Positions 51,459-60,347 of a stretch of 64,000 nucleotides of DNA are shown in pieces. The position numbers were made by a program, and so were the translations under genes. The notes below the pieces were generated by a model. It saw only the letters and a program-made list of their open reading frames with translations, searched no databases and had not been told where the DNA came from. The stretch comes from Chryseolinea lacunae (GTDB taxonomy: Bacteria; Bacteroidota; Bacteroidia; Cytophagales; Cyclobacteriaceae). The stretch is from contig NZ_JAERRB010000004.1 of NCBI RefSeq assembly GCF_016735595.1, forward strand, positions 574,716 to 638,715, given 5' to 3'. The first letter of the stretch is position 1. Each line of letters opens with the position of its first letter.

Positions 51459-53295
51459 AATCTTGGCGATTATCGAAGGACTTTATTCGGGTAAATCTTT
51501 CTTGTAACTCATATTCATACCCTTTCTGGACCCAACCCGTAATCTGAGAATTGAAGTCTTCTTGCGACGACACTCTTGCGCTACCAAATTGAACCTCTGA
51601 AAGATTCCCTTCAGGTAAGCTGTATGCGAAGTATCGATCAAATTTACTGGGATGAATAATTGACAAGTGTGATCGAGAATTGAGTGAATAGGACTGCGCT
51701 TTGTCGAAGACATTTCCAATCATCTCTAGAATTTTTCCAATGTCCCTTTTTGGAATTGACAAAGTCGAATGATTTTTGAGGAGAAACAATTCCAGCTCGC
51801 TATTGCAGTTTGTAAATTTGGGGTTTGATTTTTTATTCTCCCCCGATAGGTTTTTTAGTTGGTACGTGAATTTGTCATTGCTTCTTTGAGACGTTTCTAA
51901 GAATTCAGTGGTACGCGTAAATAGTAGTTCGTGGGCTGCGGGGTATTTTAGGCGAAGCAATTCAATTCTTAAAAAATCACCAAATTCAGTTTCGCCAGCC
52001 AGTCTGCCGAGATTTAGCACCAACGAATTTGTAAGCCTGGTTACGTCTCTCATTGTCTCCAACCAATCGTCTAAGTACGTTGGCCTCATCGAAAAAGTAC
52101 CCAATATTTCGTTATCAATACTTTCGTGATACTGTTGAGGGAAGGCTCCTTTTATCCTTTCGGCGAGCTTCTGTCTAAATATGCTTTTTTCGAAATATGG
52201 AAGACTGATTTCGAGCTGAAATATTTTCTCCAAGAATCTTTCATGGTTGTAGGAATTGTGTTCTCGTAAAGCTGCCGCGAGATAGTTTTTATCGTATGCT
52301 ACGATGAAATAGGTATTGTGGAAATTTGCTGTATTACGAATCAGTCGTATTACTTCTAATATTTCCTCCTTATCCAGGCGGTCAAGATCGTCAATGTAAA
52401 TCACTATCTTTTTGCCAACATTCTTTAGTGTTTTGTTTATCTCGTCATGCAAGCTGTTAATCGATTCGGAGCTAGTCATAAATGCCATTGAAGTGTGGAT
52501 TGATCGGCTAATGGCATTGTCGTCAATTGCGACCAACTTTTCCGAATATGAAACTATGACATCCGATAGATTGGAGTGATATGGCCGTATACATTCTTGA
52601 ATTGTGTCGAAGAAGTCTTTTACGATAGCTCTAGGGCTTTTGCTGTTCCAGGGATTGTAGTTCACTTCAATTATCGCGGGACTTTTTAGATTCCGTTTGA
52701 GAAGATCGATAAAGGATGTCTTTCCTAAACCCCATCGTCCGTTAATGCCAATTGCGAAAGACTTATTAAAATGACTTTCTAAAATCTTGTGGGCGACCAG
52801 GGACGAATAGCCACTGTAGCCCAATTCGTCATTTTTTATAACCCCGAGCGGCTCGTCATCTAAAAATGAAGATGCTGTATTCTGTTGCAATTCTTTATCG
52901 CGATTTAGCAATAAAAGGAGATTTCCACTTGCAGCGATCAACAACAAATCACAATACTTAATGGTGGGAAGTAGCTTCAATGGACTAAAGGTCCAAACCT
53001 CCTGCGTGAATCTGTAATAGCAGTAGACAGCTGACGTTACGATAAAGAAAACAACTACATTTGGCTTGGGGTGGGATTTCCCTGTTCGATGAATAAAATG
53101 AACCACAACGAGCGCGGTTGCAAGTAGAAAGATTACGTCATTATACCATACGGAATCGACAAATGTCACTAGTGTTGATACAAAATATTCGGTCGCCCAC
53201 CTTTCGAAGACCTTGTGAAACAAAACCAATATTGAAATTGTAGTAAAGACCGTGAGAACCTTTTTGTCAAGAACGTGCGAATAAAACTTATTCAT
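51373..53295 (-). CDS. KAP-family P-loop NTPase with N-terminal membrane segments
   Basis: 640 aa. Three or four membrane helices lie in the first 130 residues. Then comes a KAP NTPase domain: Walker A GRWGLGKTSF (186-195), Walker B KIVIYIDDLDRLDKEE (297-312), and FIVAYDKNYLAAALREH as the sensor region. The NTPase is interrupted between the A and B motifs in the KAP manner. KAP proteins with membrane anchors occur in many phage-defence loci. It directly follows, on the same strand, a STAS-GHKL gene (35 bases), and its end overlaps another frame, which suggests a frameshift. Confidence 0.85.
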   Translation of the reverse strand: MNKFYSHVLDKKVLTVFTTISILVLFHKVFERWATEYFVSTLVTFVDSVWYNDVIFLLATALVVVHFIHRTGKSHPKPNVVVFFIVTSAVYCYYRFTQEVWTFSPLKLLPTIKYCDLLLIAASGNLLLLLNRDKELQQNTASSFLDDEPLGVIKNDELGYSGYSSLVAHKILESHFNKSFAIGINGRWGLGKTSFIDLLKRNLKSPAIIEVNYNPWNSKSPRAIVKDFFDTIQECIRPYHSNLSDVIVSYSEKLVAIDDNAISRSIHTSMAFMTSSESINSLHDEINKTLKNVGKKIVIYIDDLDRLDKEEILEVIRLIRNTANFHNTYFIVAYDKNYLAAALREHNSYNHERFLEKIFQLEISLPYFEKSIFRQKLAERIKGAFPQQYHESIDNEILGTFSMRPTYLDDWLETMRDVTRLTNSLVLNLGRLAGETEFGDFLRIELLRLKYPAAHELLFTRTTEFLETSQRSNDKFTYQLKNLSGENKKSNPKFTNCNSELELFLLKNHSTLSIPKRDIGKILEMIGNVFDKAQSYSLNSRSHLSIIHPSKFDRYFAYSLPEGNLSEVQFGSARVSSQEDFNSQITGWVQKGYEYELQERFTRIKSFDNRQDFEKIIRAIFHLANGKSQQQFRSYKRHRI

Positions 53296-53330
53296 CAGAA
53301 TTTTTAAGCTATGGATTAGAAGGAAATTAT

Positions 53331-54602
53331 TTAGATAGTGTCCTTTTCCTGTGTCAGACGTTGAGCAATTGCCTTGTCAAGCAAACCGTGAACCAATTTC
53401 TCCATACCTGTATTTCGTATTCGCGAAGAAAAAGCCAAGGCTCCTAGCTCAACAAATAGCTTACCCATTACTTCGTCGGCAAAACTACTGGAAATTACAG
53501 GGACCCCTTCCCAATTTGCGACTAGTGGGTAGGTTGGCTGCGCATTTAATAGGTTCTTAAGTTTTGTTCGAATTTGTGCTCCAGATTTTCTTGTGCCGAA
53601 ACCGGTTGTCTCGTCTTTCATCCTCAAAATAAGACAGTCTTTATCTTCCATCTCATATTGCATTTCGACAATATCAACAGGAATGTATTTTATTCCTGTG
53701 CCAAAATCTAGGGCATCATAGACCCTGAAATCATTATTGATTTTAATTTGTCCACAAACCACAGTTCCTTGAAAGTAACCCTGCTTAAGGGGCTTTCGAA
53801 TAGTCTCGTCATTAGTGACTACAATTCGTCCTGTACCACTTGTTAAATCAAAGGACCCCCCCGTTAGGGTTGTCACTTTTAATGAACCAGCTAATCCGTT
53901 GCCTTGTCCAAACTTTGGATTTCTAGTTACACCTGCTTTTACGGCTTCACCGATTGCCTGAATGTCCGTTCGAAGAGATGGGAATCCTTCCTGCATTGAT
54001 TTAAGAATGCCGCGTCCAGAATCGGCAACCGCGAATGCAATTGTCTGATTAGTGGGATAGGTACTTGCTTGCACTATGCCACCGTGAATTGATTCGGAAT
54101 GATTAAGAACATTGTCTGTTATTTCATTTATTGACCATTCAAGGCCCGAAATAATGTCACGAGGGACAGTCATATTTCGTAATACAACATCCATAAAGTC
54201 ATCTACGACAGCTTTTTGCTGCTCTGCATTCTCAAATCTTCGTGTAACTAGATGACGGTCATGAATTGATTCTGATTTTTCAAATTGATCAGGGCTTAGG
54301 AGATGTGCCCAATTTACACTTCTGAAGAGTTTCCTTGTATTATTATTTGTGGGAAGTTTTACATAGATTTTTATGTCTTGATCTCTTAGCAAATCGAGGC
54401 TTGAAATTATCGGGAGGACTCCACTTGGATAAGCAAGTTCTACGTGCTCAAAATCAATTGTAATATTGGATTTTGCGGACTTGTGGAAGCGATCGAGAGC
54501 GGTGCAGAAATCTCTTACATTATATGCGTTCAGCTTCCCACTCAGCTGTATCGTCGAATCCGAACTTCGGAAGTGGGTTGTTCTAAATATTTTGAATCCC
54601 AT
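53331..54602 (-). CDS. STAS-GHKL ATPase-DUF4325 protein
   Basis: 423 aa, no membrane helix. The STAS domain (about 10-105: LSGKLNAYNVRDFCTALDRF, FEHVELAYPSGVLPIISSLD) is joined to a GHKL ATPase domain (about 110-270) with N-box EWSINEITDNVLNHS (Glu160, Asn164), G1 box VADSGRG (Asp194) and G2 box GQGNGLAG (Gly232-Gly236). The C-terminal STAS-like DUF4325 (about 310-420: LIVANWEGVPVISSSFADEV) resembles the SpoIIAA-type fold. These domains act together in partner-switching regulators. It lies 35 bases upstream of the KAP NTPase gene, so it probably senses or activates that protein. Confidence 0.8.
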   Translation of the reverse strand: MGFKIFRTTHFRSSDSTIQLSGKLNAYNVRDFCTALDRFHKSAKSNITIDFEHVELAYPSGVLPIISSLDLLRDQDIKIYVKLPTNNNTRKLFRSVNWAHLLSPDQFEKSESIHDRHLVTRRFENAEQQKAVVDDFMDVVLRNMTVPRDIISGLEWSINEITDNVLNHSESIHGGIVQASTYPTNQTIAFAVADSGRGILKSMQEGFPSLRTDIQAIGEAVKAGVTRNPKFGQGNGLAGSLKVTTLTGGSFDLTSGTGRIVVTNDETIRKPLKQGYFQGTVVCGQIKINNDFRVYDALDFGTGIKYIPVDIVEMQYEMEDKDCLILRMKDETTGFGTRKSGAQIRTKLKNLLNAQPTYPLVANWEGVPVISSSFADEVMGKLFVELGALAFSSRIRNTGMEKLVHGLLDKAIAQRLTQEKDTI

Positions 54603-54975
54603 ATTCGAAATAGTTAACGGGTGAGTTTAGTGCAGATAGATTTTACCGGTTTCCACACAGTTAATGTAGTACTATTTATTTACAGTTAGGTTTATCATTT
54701 GGAAGATAGAGAGACTAGAATCGGTTTGGGTCAGCTACAAATCCTTACGCCAAAAGGAATCGGAATAAATTGGAAGGAAGGCCGTAGGGCAGGTGCCGTT
54801 TTAGGCCGAAGTCTTTTGGCAGGAATCCGGTGAAAATCCGAACTTAAGTACCAAAAAGACAGCAAAAAATAATAACCTTCAGAAACACCGAGTTCATTAG
54901 AAAAGAGCCGAAAGCGGTCAAATAAATTTACACCCGGCGCCATTTAACATTACTCACCATCGGTCCTGGAAACCA
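54603..54975. other. Gene-free interval with an island-type repeat-like tract
   Basis: A 70-codon frame on the minus strand (54731-54943) begins MAPGVNLFDRF but its C-terminal half (AKRLRPKTAPALRPSFQFIP) looks like translated repeat DNA of the kind that recurs in Bacteroidota genomes, so it is not called as a gene. Nothing else is recognisable here. It separates the STAS-GHKL/KAP unit from the ATPase/nuclease unit. Confidence 0.4.
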
Positions 54976-56973
54976 CTAGGACACAGACACAAAGTCAACA
55001 ACCGACGTTTTACCTCTGATAAAGCGAAAGATTACACTCTTCTTATTTGCATGTTTGTCTTCAAGGAACAAGGGTTTATCAATTTCAAAAGGGACTGGTT
55101 GTTGAGCGCCCCCATCTATAGCAATATTGTCCGCATATAGATAGGTTCGGAGTTCTGTGTCAAGGATCGGATTCAATCCACCAACCAACCCAGGGATACC
55201 TCCCGTTCCATTTGGACAAATGATTGACCCCGAGCCATCCTCATCATCAGGTAGCCGAACAAGTATATCATTTGAACTATCAAATTTCTCAAGAATTGTG
55301 CAGAAATAATTCGGGTGGGCAGCTAGGATTGCATAATTCGTTTCCGCCGGTATTTGAAAGTGAAATCGACCATCACTTGAAGTATAGCCTTCATGAAACG
55401 TGTTATTTTCCGCAAGCAAAACGATATGACAATTTTCAATTGCGTGATCGTTTTCGCTAAGCACCTCAACCGAGATGATTTTTGGGTTTGCTTTTGGCTC
55501 CAGTTGAATTGTCCCTTGAGATAACTTTAATGCCTGTTCTTTGACTTGGCCTTTGAAATGAAATTGGTTTTTCCCGTCTGCCCAGGCCGACAACATAAAA
55601 TACGGGCTCCCTGATATTAACATTGGCTCAGGCAGAATCGAATCTCTATTCTTATCAACCATATCAATACGTGCAACGTTATTTGATAGTGAAACAAAAA
55701 AAGTGAATGCATCCCCACGATAGTCCAATATCTTTGTAGACTTGGTGTACTCCTGGCCACCAGTCAAACCATAATATGAAACTTTTAGACCTTTAGAATT
55801 CGCATTCTTTTCGGCATGAAATAGAGGATAGTTCATTACGTGCCGTTTATCTCGGGGCGGAAAAGATGCCGCTTGGGCGAACCGCAGCCCCACTCGCCAA
55901 TGCCGGATGCCCATTTGAGGTTCAATGGAAATTTCATAACGAAATTTCCTGAGATCGAATACTTTTTCAAACAGGTGGTCATCACCCTCAATGCCTCGGT
56001 TTTCGGCGCCAGAGCGTAGCTCCAATTCAAAGGTCGTTGAATTGGAATTCAAAATTTGAGAATGGATGTTTTTGAGGCCTTCCTTAAGCAAGTGGCTGTT
56101 TTTGCTATACAGAGCCTTAAGAAATATTCGATCGCGGAATGAAGGGAAAGACTCCTCCATATATTGTCTAAATCTATAATTGATCTTTTCAAGAACGTCG
56201 CTGCCTTCGTCAGTAAAAATTATTATTATTAGGCATGTATCCTTCTGGACTGTTCTGTCATAACGCGACATCTTCTCAAAAGAGCTGATTAAATCTTCGC
56301 GCAACGTACCGAGCGCTCTTCTTCGGTATTTGATTTCAAATATGGCGTCGGGTTCATGCTTAATGTCACTTTGAGCTAAAAGGTCAATCTCGGTTGATCC
56401 GATTCTATGATGTTCTACAAATTTGAAACCCTGAAATTCCTTCTGAGCAATCTCCTTCACGTAATACTCCAAAAGGGCCCCTACATAATAATTATAGTTA
56501 TTCTGTATATCAAGAAGTTCGCTTCCCTCTTTCTGAATGTCAGAGTTCGTATCGTTAAGAAGTAGTTTTCCTTTATCTAAAATGTCCCGCAGCCGCGTTG
56601 AACCAAGGTTCGGAATATTTACCACGCCTGCTTTTTGAAATTCTTCCACGATTTGGCTCACCGGAATTTTTTCACGATCAGGACCTAATTTTTCATTCAA
56701 ATTAAAGTATAACGATTGGGCTAGATCTCGAAAGTCCAAAATGTCTTCTGTTGCAAGTCTAGCGTGTGTATTTTCGGAATTGAGGATAACGTTGCTTCCA
56801 GTCTTATTTCTGAGTTTAAATATTCTGCCTCCTACACTATCCGACAGTTCCTCAACAAGCCCCTTCTTAGCTAAGTCAGCCAACAATATGTTTACGTATT
56901 TTTCGACCAGTGGCTGTAATTTTTCTTTTAACGCGGTCGCTTGATGAGAGACTGCACTTCGTTCCTTCTCCAT
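54976..56973 (-). CDS. PD-(D/E)XK nuclease with carboxypeptidase-regulatory-like C-terminal domain
   Basis: 665 aa. A PD-(D/E)XK restriction-endonuclease-like domain lies at about 155-320: TEIDLLAQSD (Asp197) and the catalytic EIK (Glu213, Lys215) in AIFEIKYRRR. A helical N-terminal part (about 1-150) precedes it. Residues about 510-590 form a carboxypeptidase regulatory-like (transthyretin-like) beta domain (SVEVLSENDHAIENCHIVLL, YTSSDGRFHFQIPAETNYAI), then a glycine-rich linker and a beta-rich tail. That combination is unusual in a cytoplasmic nuclease. It starts 9 bases after the membrane ATPase gene, so the two form one unit. The role is inferred to be defence. Confidence 0.78.
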   Translation of the reverse strand: MEKERSAVSHQATALKEKLQPLVEKYVNILLADLAKKGLVEELSDSVGGRIFKLRNKTGSNVILNSENTHARLATEDILDFRDLAQSLYFNLNEKLGPDREKIPVSQIVEEFQKAGVVNIPNLGSTRLRDILDKGKLLLNDTNSDIQKEGSELLDIQNNYNYYVGALLEYYVKEIAQKEFQGFKFVEHHRIGSTEIDLLAQSDIKHEPDAIFEIKYRRRALGTLREDLISSFEKMSRYDRTVQKDTCLIIIIFTDEGSDVLEKINYRFRQYMEESFPSFRDRIFLKALYSKNSHLLKEGLKNIHSQILNSNSTTFELELRSGAENRGIEGDDHLFEKVFDLRKFRYEISIEPQMGIRHWRVGLRFAQAASFPPRDKRHVMNYPLFHAEKNANSKGLKVSYYGLTGGQEYTKSTKILDYRGDAFTFFVSLSNNVARIDMVDKNRDSILPEPMLISGSPYFMLSAWADGKNQFHFKGQVKEQALKLSQGTIQLEPKANPKIISVEVLSENDHAIENCHIVLLAENNTFHEGYTSSDGRFHFQIPAETNYAILAAHPNYFCTILEKFDSSNDILVRLPDDEDGSGSIICPNGTGGIPGLVGGLNPILDTELRTYLYADNIAIDGGAQQPVPFEIDKPLFLEDKHANKKSVIFRFIRGKTSVVDFVSVS

Positions 56974-56982
56974 GGTATCGAT

Positions 56983-58374
56983 TTAATTGGGAATATTATG
57001 GTTATGTATCACGGTATCCAACTCCAGTAGCAATTGCATGCTGAGGTAATCTGATATGGCAGATGGATATCCCTCGGCATTAATCATCTGATTTTGAATA
57101 TCTTCTACGCTTTGAAGCACGATAGAATAGATTTCAAGGTCTTCTTTCGACTTGCTTATCTCTAAGTAAGCTGAATCGTCCGTCCAAACCAGGTTTTGGC
57201 GAATCAGTGAAATGAATCTCCGAGGTATCCTTTTTGAAGACAATATTAGGTAGCTAACAAATGAGTCTAGTAACTTGGAGTCTTCCTCACTTAAATCCCG
57301 CGCGTCGGTGCGAATGGTCTTTTTAAATAGTAAACGAAATTCTGAAGGCGAAAGCAGAGGGATGTGATGGTCCTTAGCAAAAAGACTTGAAAGCGGACTA
57401 TCGTCTTTGGTGTGCGATGAAAAGTAATTGTAGTAGAGGTTTTGCCCGGCCACGACTATAAAACTTGCAAGCCCGGAAAGCATTATTGGCTTAAGTTCGT
57501 TGATCAGATCTTCAACTAAACGGTCATCCGAGACCTTATCGAGTTCATCCAGAACGAACATCACCTTGACATGATCCTTCAGAGAGGAGAGAACCTTAAT
57601 TAACGAGTATTCTGCAATCTCATCATCATAGAGTTGGCTTCTGGAATTCTCGCTGGTTTTTTCTTCATGGTCTTCATCAACTTTACTAAAATCAAAGAGT
57701 GAAAGGAACGGCATTGTCATAAACGCAGCAGACAATATAATAACAATGTAGCTTTGCCATACCTTCAAATCTAACGACGAAGACAAAAATACAAAGGCAA
57801 CAAATCCGCAAACGACCGATGCAATTTTTGCCAGATTTGCCTCAATTTTCCAAATCGTTTTTTGACTTTTGGTATTTTTGATATTGGAATTCTTTGATAC
57901 GTCGAAAAAAGTCCGGTCATACAGCTCATGAAAATGTTCCAACGGAACTTTTAGCTCTTGATTTGTTTCAAGTCCCGAGTAGAGTGAATCGTTTTCGCTA
58001 TCTGTTAATCGCAGATAAAAATTCCTAATAAGCTTTCTCAACAGTATCGACTTCGGCTCGTGTTTGGCAAAATTGAGATAGACAAATAGAGAATTTGTGG
58101 ATTTACCTTTGGCCTCCTCTTCAAGCTTCTTGATAAAGGAAGACTTACCCACGCCTCGATATCCAGAAATCAAGTAGCAAGTCGGATTGCCGTGCACCAG
58201 ATCATGAACGAAGTCGTGGGTGTCAGCCTTAGAGAAATTAAAAAAAGATTGATTGGCCCTTGAATAAGGGGAGTCAGTCAATTTTTTATAGTCAATGGGA
58301 ATTCGAAGCGACATCGATAGAAGGTTAAAAACAACGTCCATTGTTCTCCAATAAGCATTGCTACTGGGACACAT
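56983..58374 (-). CDS. Membrane-inserted P-loop ATPase, partner of the PD-(D/E)XK protein
   Basis: 463 aa in the full frame; an ATG at 58314 (MSLRIPIDYKK) is an alternative start that removes 20 residues. Walker A is SGYRGVGKSSF (71-79) and Walker B is VMFVLDELDKV (271-281), the KAP/STAND-like order with a large insert between. The insert holds two membrane helices (about 184-198 and 208-227, SVVCGFVAFVFLSS, YIVIILSAAFMTMPFLSLF). Both flanks of the insert are charged. The gene precedes the PD-(D/E)XK gene by 9 bases on the same strand. The role is inferred to be a sensor or gate for the nuclease; no family name is certain. Confidence 0.78.
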   Translation of the reverse strand: MCPSSNAYWRTMDVVFNLLSMSLRIPIDYKKLTDSPYSRANQSFFNFSKADTHDFVHDLVHGNPTCYLISGYRGVGKSSFIKKLEEEAKGKSTNSLFVYLNFAKHEPKSILLRKLIRNFYLRLTDSENDSLYSGLETNQELKVPLEHFHELYDRTFFDVSKNSNIKNTKSQKTIWKIEANLAKIASVVCGFVAFVFLSSSLDLKVWQSYIVIILSAAFMTMPFLSLFDFSKVDEDHEEKTSENSRSQLYDDEIAEYSLIKVLSSLKDHVKVMFVLDELDKVSDDRLVEDLINELKPIMLSGLASFIVVAGQNLYYNYFSSHTKDDSPLSSLFAKDHHIPLLSPSEFRLLFKKTIRTDARDLSEEDSKLLDSFVSYLILSSKRIPRRFISLIRQNLVWTDDSAYLEISKSKEDLEIYSIVLQSVEDIQNQMINAEGYPSAISDYLSMQLLLELDTVIHNHNIPN

Positions 58375-58747
58375 AGTGAAAATAACGAATTAACCCCTAT
58401 TATCAATAAACCACCGTAATTATCTGATTACCGCCATTTACAATTACAATGATCGACAGTTCCCTTGGGTGCCGTGATAGCTAGGAAAAAAATCAGATGA
58501 CAATAAGTCTCCAAGGCAGGGTTACTATCGTAACACCAATTTCGGGATTAAACGGAAAACCTAATTTGAAACCATATGCATAAATTTCATGTTGATAACA
58601 CGGCGCTGCGGGCTCAGAGCCGACATGCCGGGCAACCATATTATCAAACGGTTAATCTCTGGTAACTATGCTAGCGAACCTGCGGCAAGTAATTCACAGA
58701 TGCCGTAGTCGTTGTGAAAAACAAACAGGTATTTTTACAAATTTCCA
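58375..58747. other. Divergent promoter interval between the ATPase and HNH genes
   Basis: 373 bases without a supported gene. It must hold the minus-strand promoter of the ATPase/nuclease unit and the plus-strand promoter of the HNH gene. It is AT-rich; no palindrome or terminator stands out. A short GC-rich stretch (GGCGCTGCGGGCTCAGAGCC, about 58601-58620) is unlike the rest. Confidence 0.4.
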
Positions 58748-59731
58748 ATGGGACTAAAAGAGGATCTTTTCAAAACATATAGCACGAATCTAGAACTCGT
58801 GGTTCGGCACATGCTACCCGAAAAGGCAGAAGCGTTTAAAGGTAAATACCTTTGCCCCATCTGTCAGAATTTGTTTTCTATCCAAGATCTAGAAGTCAAT
58901 GACAACCGCAACTATCTGACTGAAGAACACGTTCCTCCCGAGTCAGTACAATGGAAAAGAAAAGTCCTAACCTGCAAGGTCTGTAACAATACACAAGGCA
59001 GCGCGGTTGACAGTCAGCAAGCAAAGGTTTTAAACACGAAAGCCTTCAACTTAGGAATTTTGGGCACTGTCAAGGATACCCGAATAAGTTTTGGCGACAA
59101 GTTGTTTGTTAATGGTACAATGATGACCAGGAACGATGGGAAATACACCTTCGTGATTGATCCGAAGCGTTCAAATCCAAAACACGTTTTGCAATTTAAT
59201 GATGCGGCAAAATCCGGAAGCGTTGCGGGTTATGAGGCTAGATGGAATGCAGGCGATTTGCGAAAAAATATGATTTCAATCATTCGTGCAGCATACCTAT
59301 GGGGGTTCGCTGACCTTGGTTATGCATTCATTTTTAACACGCATTTCAGTAAGATCCGAGAACAAATACTCTTCCCGGAGAAAGACATCTATTCGCAGCG
59401 AAACATAATACAGAGCCCAACTGGATTTGACGAGGAAGGGATTCATATTGTCGCTCATCCCGAGAATCTCGGGATAAGTGCGGTTGTCATGAATTTAACT
59501 GCAAGTGGTCTAACCGATCAGGTATGCGTACTTCTGCCGGGGGCAGATTCTCGCGCTATGGACAGGCTTGATGCATTTAAGAATTCGCTAAAGGATAGGA
59601 CATTTGAACTTGTTCCTCTGCGAGAGTTCATGAGCCCAGCAATGCTATTAGATCCCGACGAGTGCATGAATCCGTATATGTTTTGGCTAGCAACGTATGA
59701 ACCCGCCGATGATACAACGGGTTCGAAATGA
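58748..59731 (+). CDS. HNH endonuclease-like protein (HNH_5-type)
   Basis: 327 aa, the only plus-strand gene in this part of the island. A zinc-bound HNH core is visible at 36-82: CPIC, then EEHVPPESV (the catalytic His61 in an 'EHVPP' variant of the HNH motif), then CKVCNNTQGS. The remaining 240 residues are without a known domain and include no membrane helix. The 'EHVPP...CNN' sentence matches the HNH_5 family. It could be a defence effector or a mobile-element nuclease. It lies between the ATPase/nuclease unit and the IS21 relic. Confidence 0.75.
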   Translation: MGLKEDLFKTYSTNLELVVRHMLPEKAEAFKGKYLCPICQNLFSIQDLEVNDNRNYLTEEHVPPESVQWKRKVLTCKVCNNTQGSAVDSQQAKVLNTKAFNLGILGTVKDTRISFGDKLFVNGTMMTRNDGKYTFVIDPKRSNPKHVLQFNDAAKSGSVAGYEARWNAGDLRKNMISIIRAAYLWGFADLGYAFIFNTHFSKIREQILFPEKDIYSQRNIIQSPTGFDEEGIHIVAHPENLGISAVVMNLTASGLTDQVCVLLPGADSRAMDRLDAFKNSLKDRTFELVPLREFMSPAMLLDPDECMNPYMFWLATYEPADDTTGSK

Positions 59732-59960
59732 TCAAAATATTTATACTCATAAAAACGGAACAGCCCGGCAAAATCATGAATCAAAAACTTGTGTGGCTAA
59801 TTGGAGATTTCAGCTAAGGTGAACAACTCTTTTCAAGGTAAAGTGAATAGTGAAAGTTAACATCAAAATTCGAGCAAGATCGGTATTAGGATTTGGGTTG
59901 ATCATGGTCTGTTTTTAGTATTCGTTTTCTTTATTTTCTGCCGCTAAGGTACCTCTTTTT

Positions 59961-60110
59961 TTACGCATCGATTCGCAGTTCGCCACTCGCCGGATCAACG
60001 ACTTCCAGTTTCTCTCCCGTATAATCGACAAACATCTTGTCTCCGGCTTTGTGTGTCATATGCATACTGTGGAGATTCCGACCCCGTTGACCACTTTGTT
60101 TCATGAGGGC
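59961..60110 (-). pseudogene. IS21-family IstA transposase fragment
   Basis: On the minus strand, about 50 codons end at TAA (59963-59961). The phrase MHMTHKAGDKMFVDYTGEKL corresponds to the DDE catalytic start of IstA, where 'AGDKMFVDYAG' holds the first aspartate. The rest of the transposase and istB are missing, and the frame stops 13 residues after this motif. It is a relic. The remaining bases of 59732-60347 show no gene. Confidence 0.6.
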
Positions 60111-60347
60111 GTGAGCAGATAAAGTTACCTGAGGACTTGAACTTCGCCTATGTCTCTAACCCCTTGATTGCTAGACTCGTTTCTGGTCAAATGCTGACGG
60201 AATTGGGTGTCACGTGATCTGAAAATTGATGGTCAGGGCAAAACGGAAAGAGATAGTCAGCCACTTCGGATTCTCCATCATGGTCGCGTGGGGTGGATAA
60301 TTCACTGGTATAGGTAGTTTCTGTCTTCAATCTAACAAACGTTGCTT

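Noticed and set aside
54731..54943. 70-codon minus-strand frame
   Set aside because: Its second half looks like translated repeat DNA and there is no ribosome site or domain.
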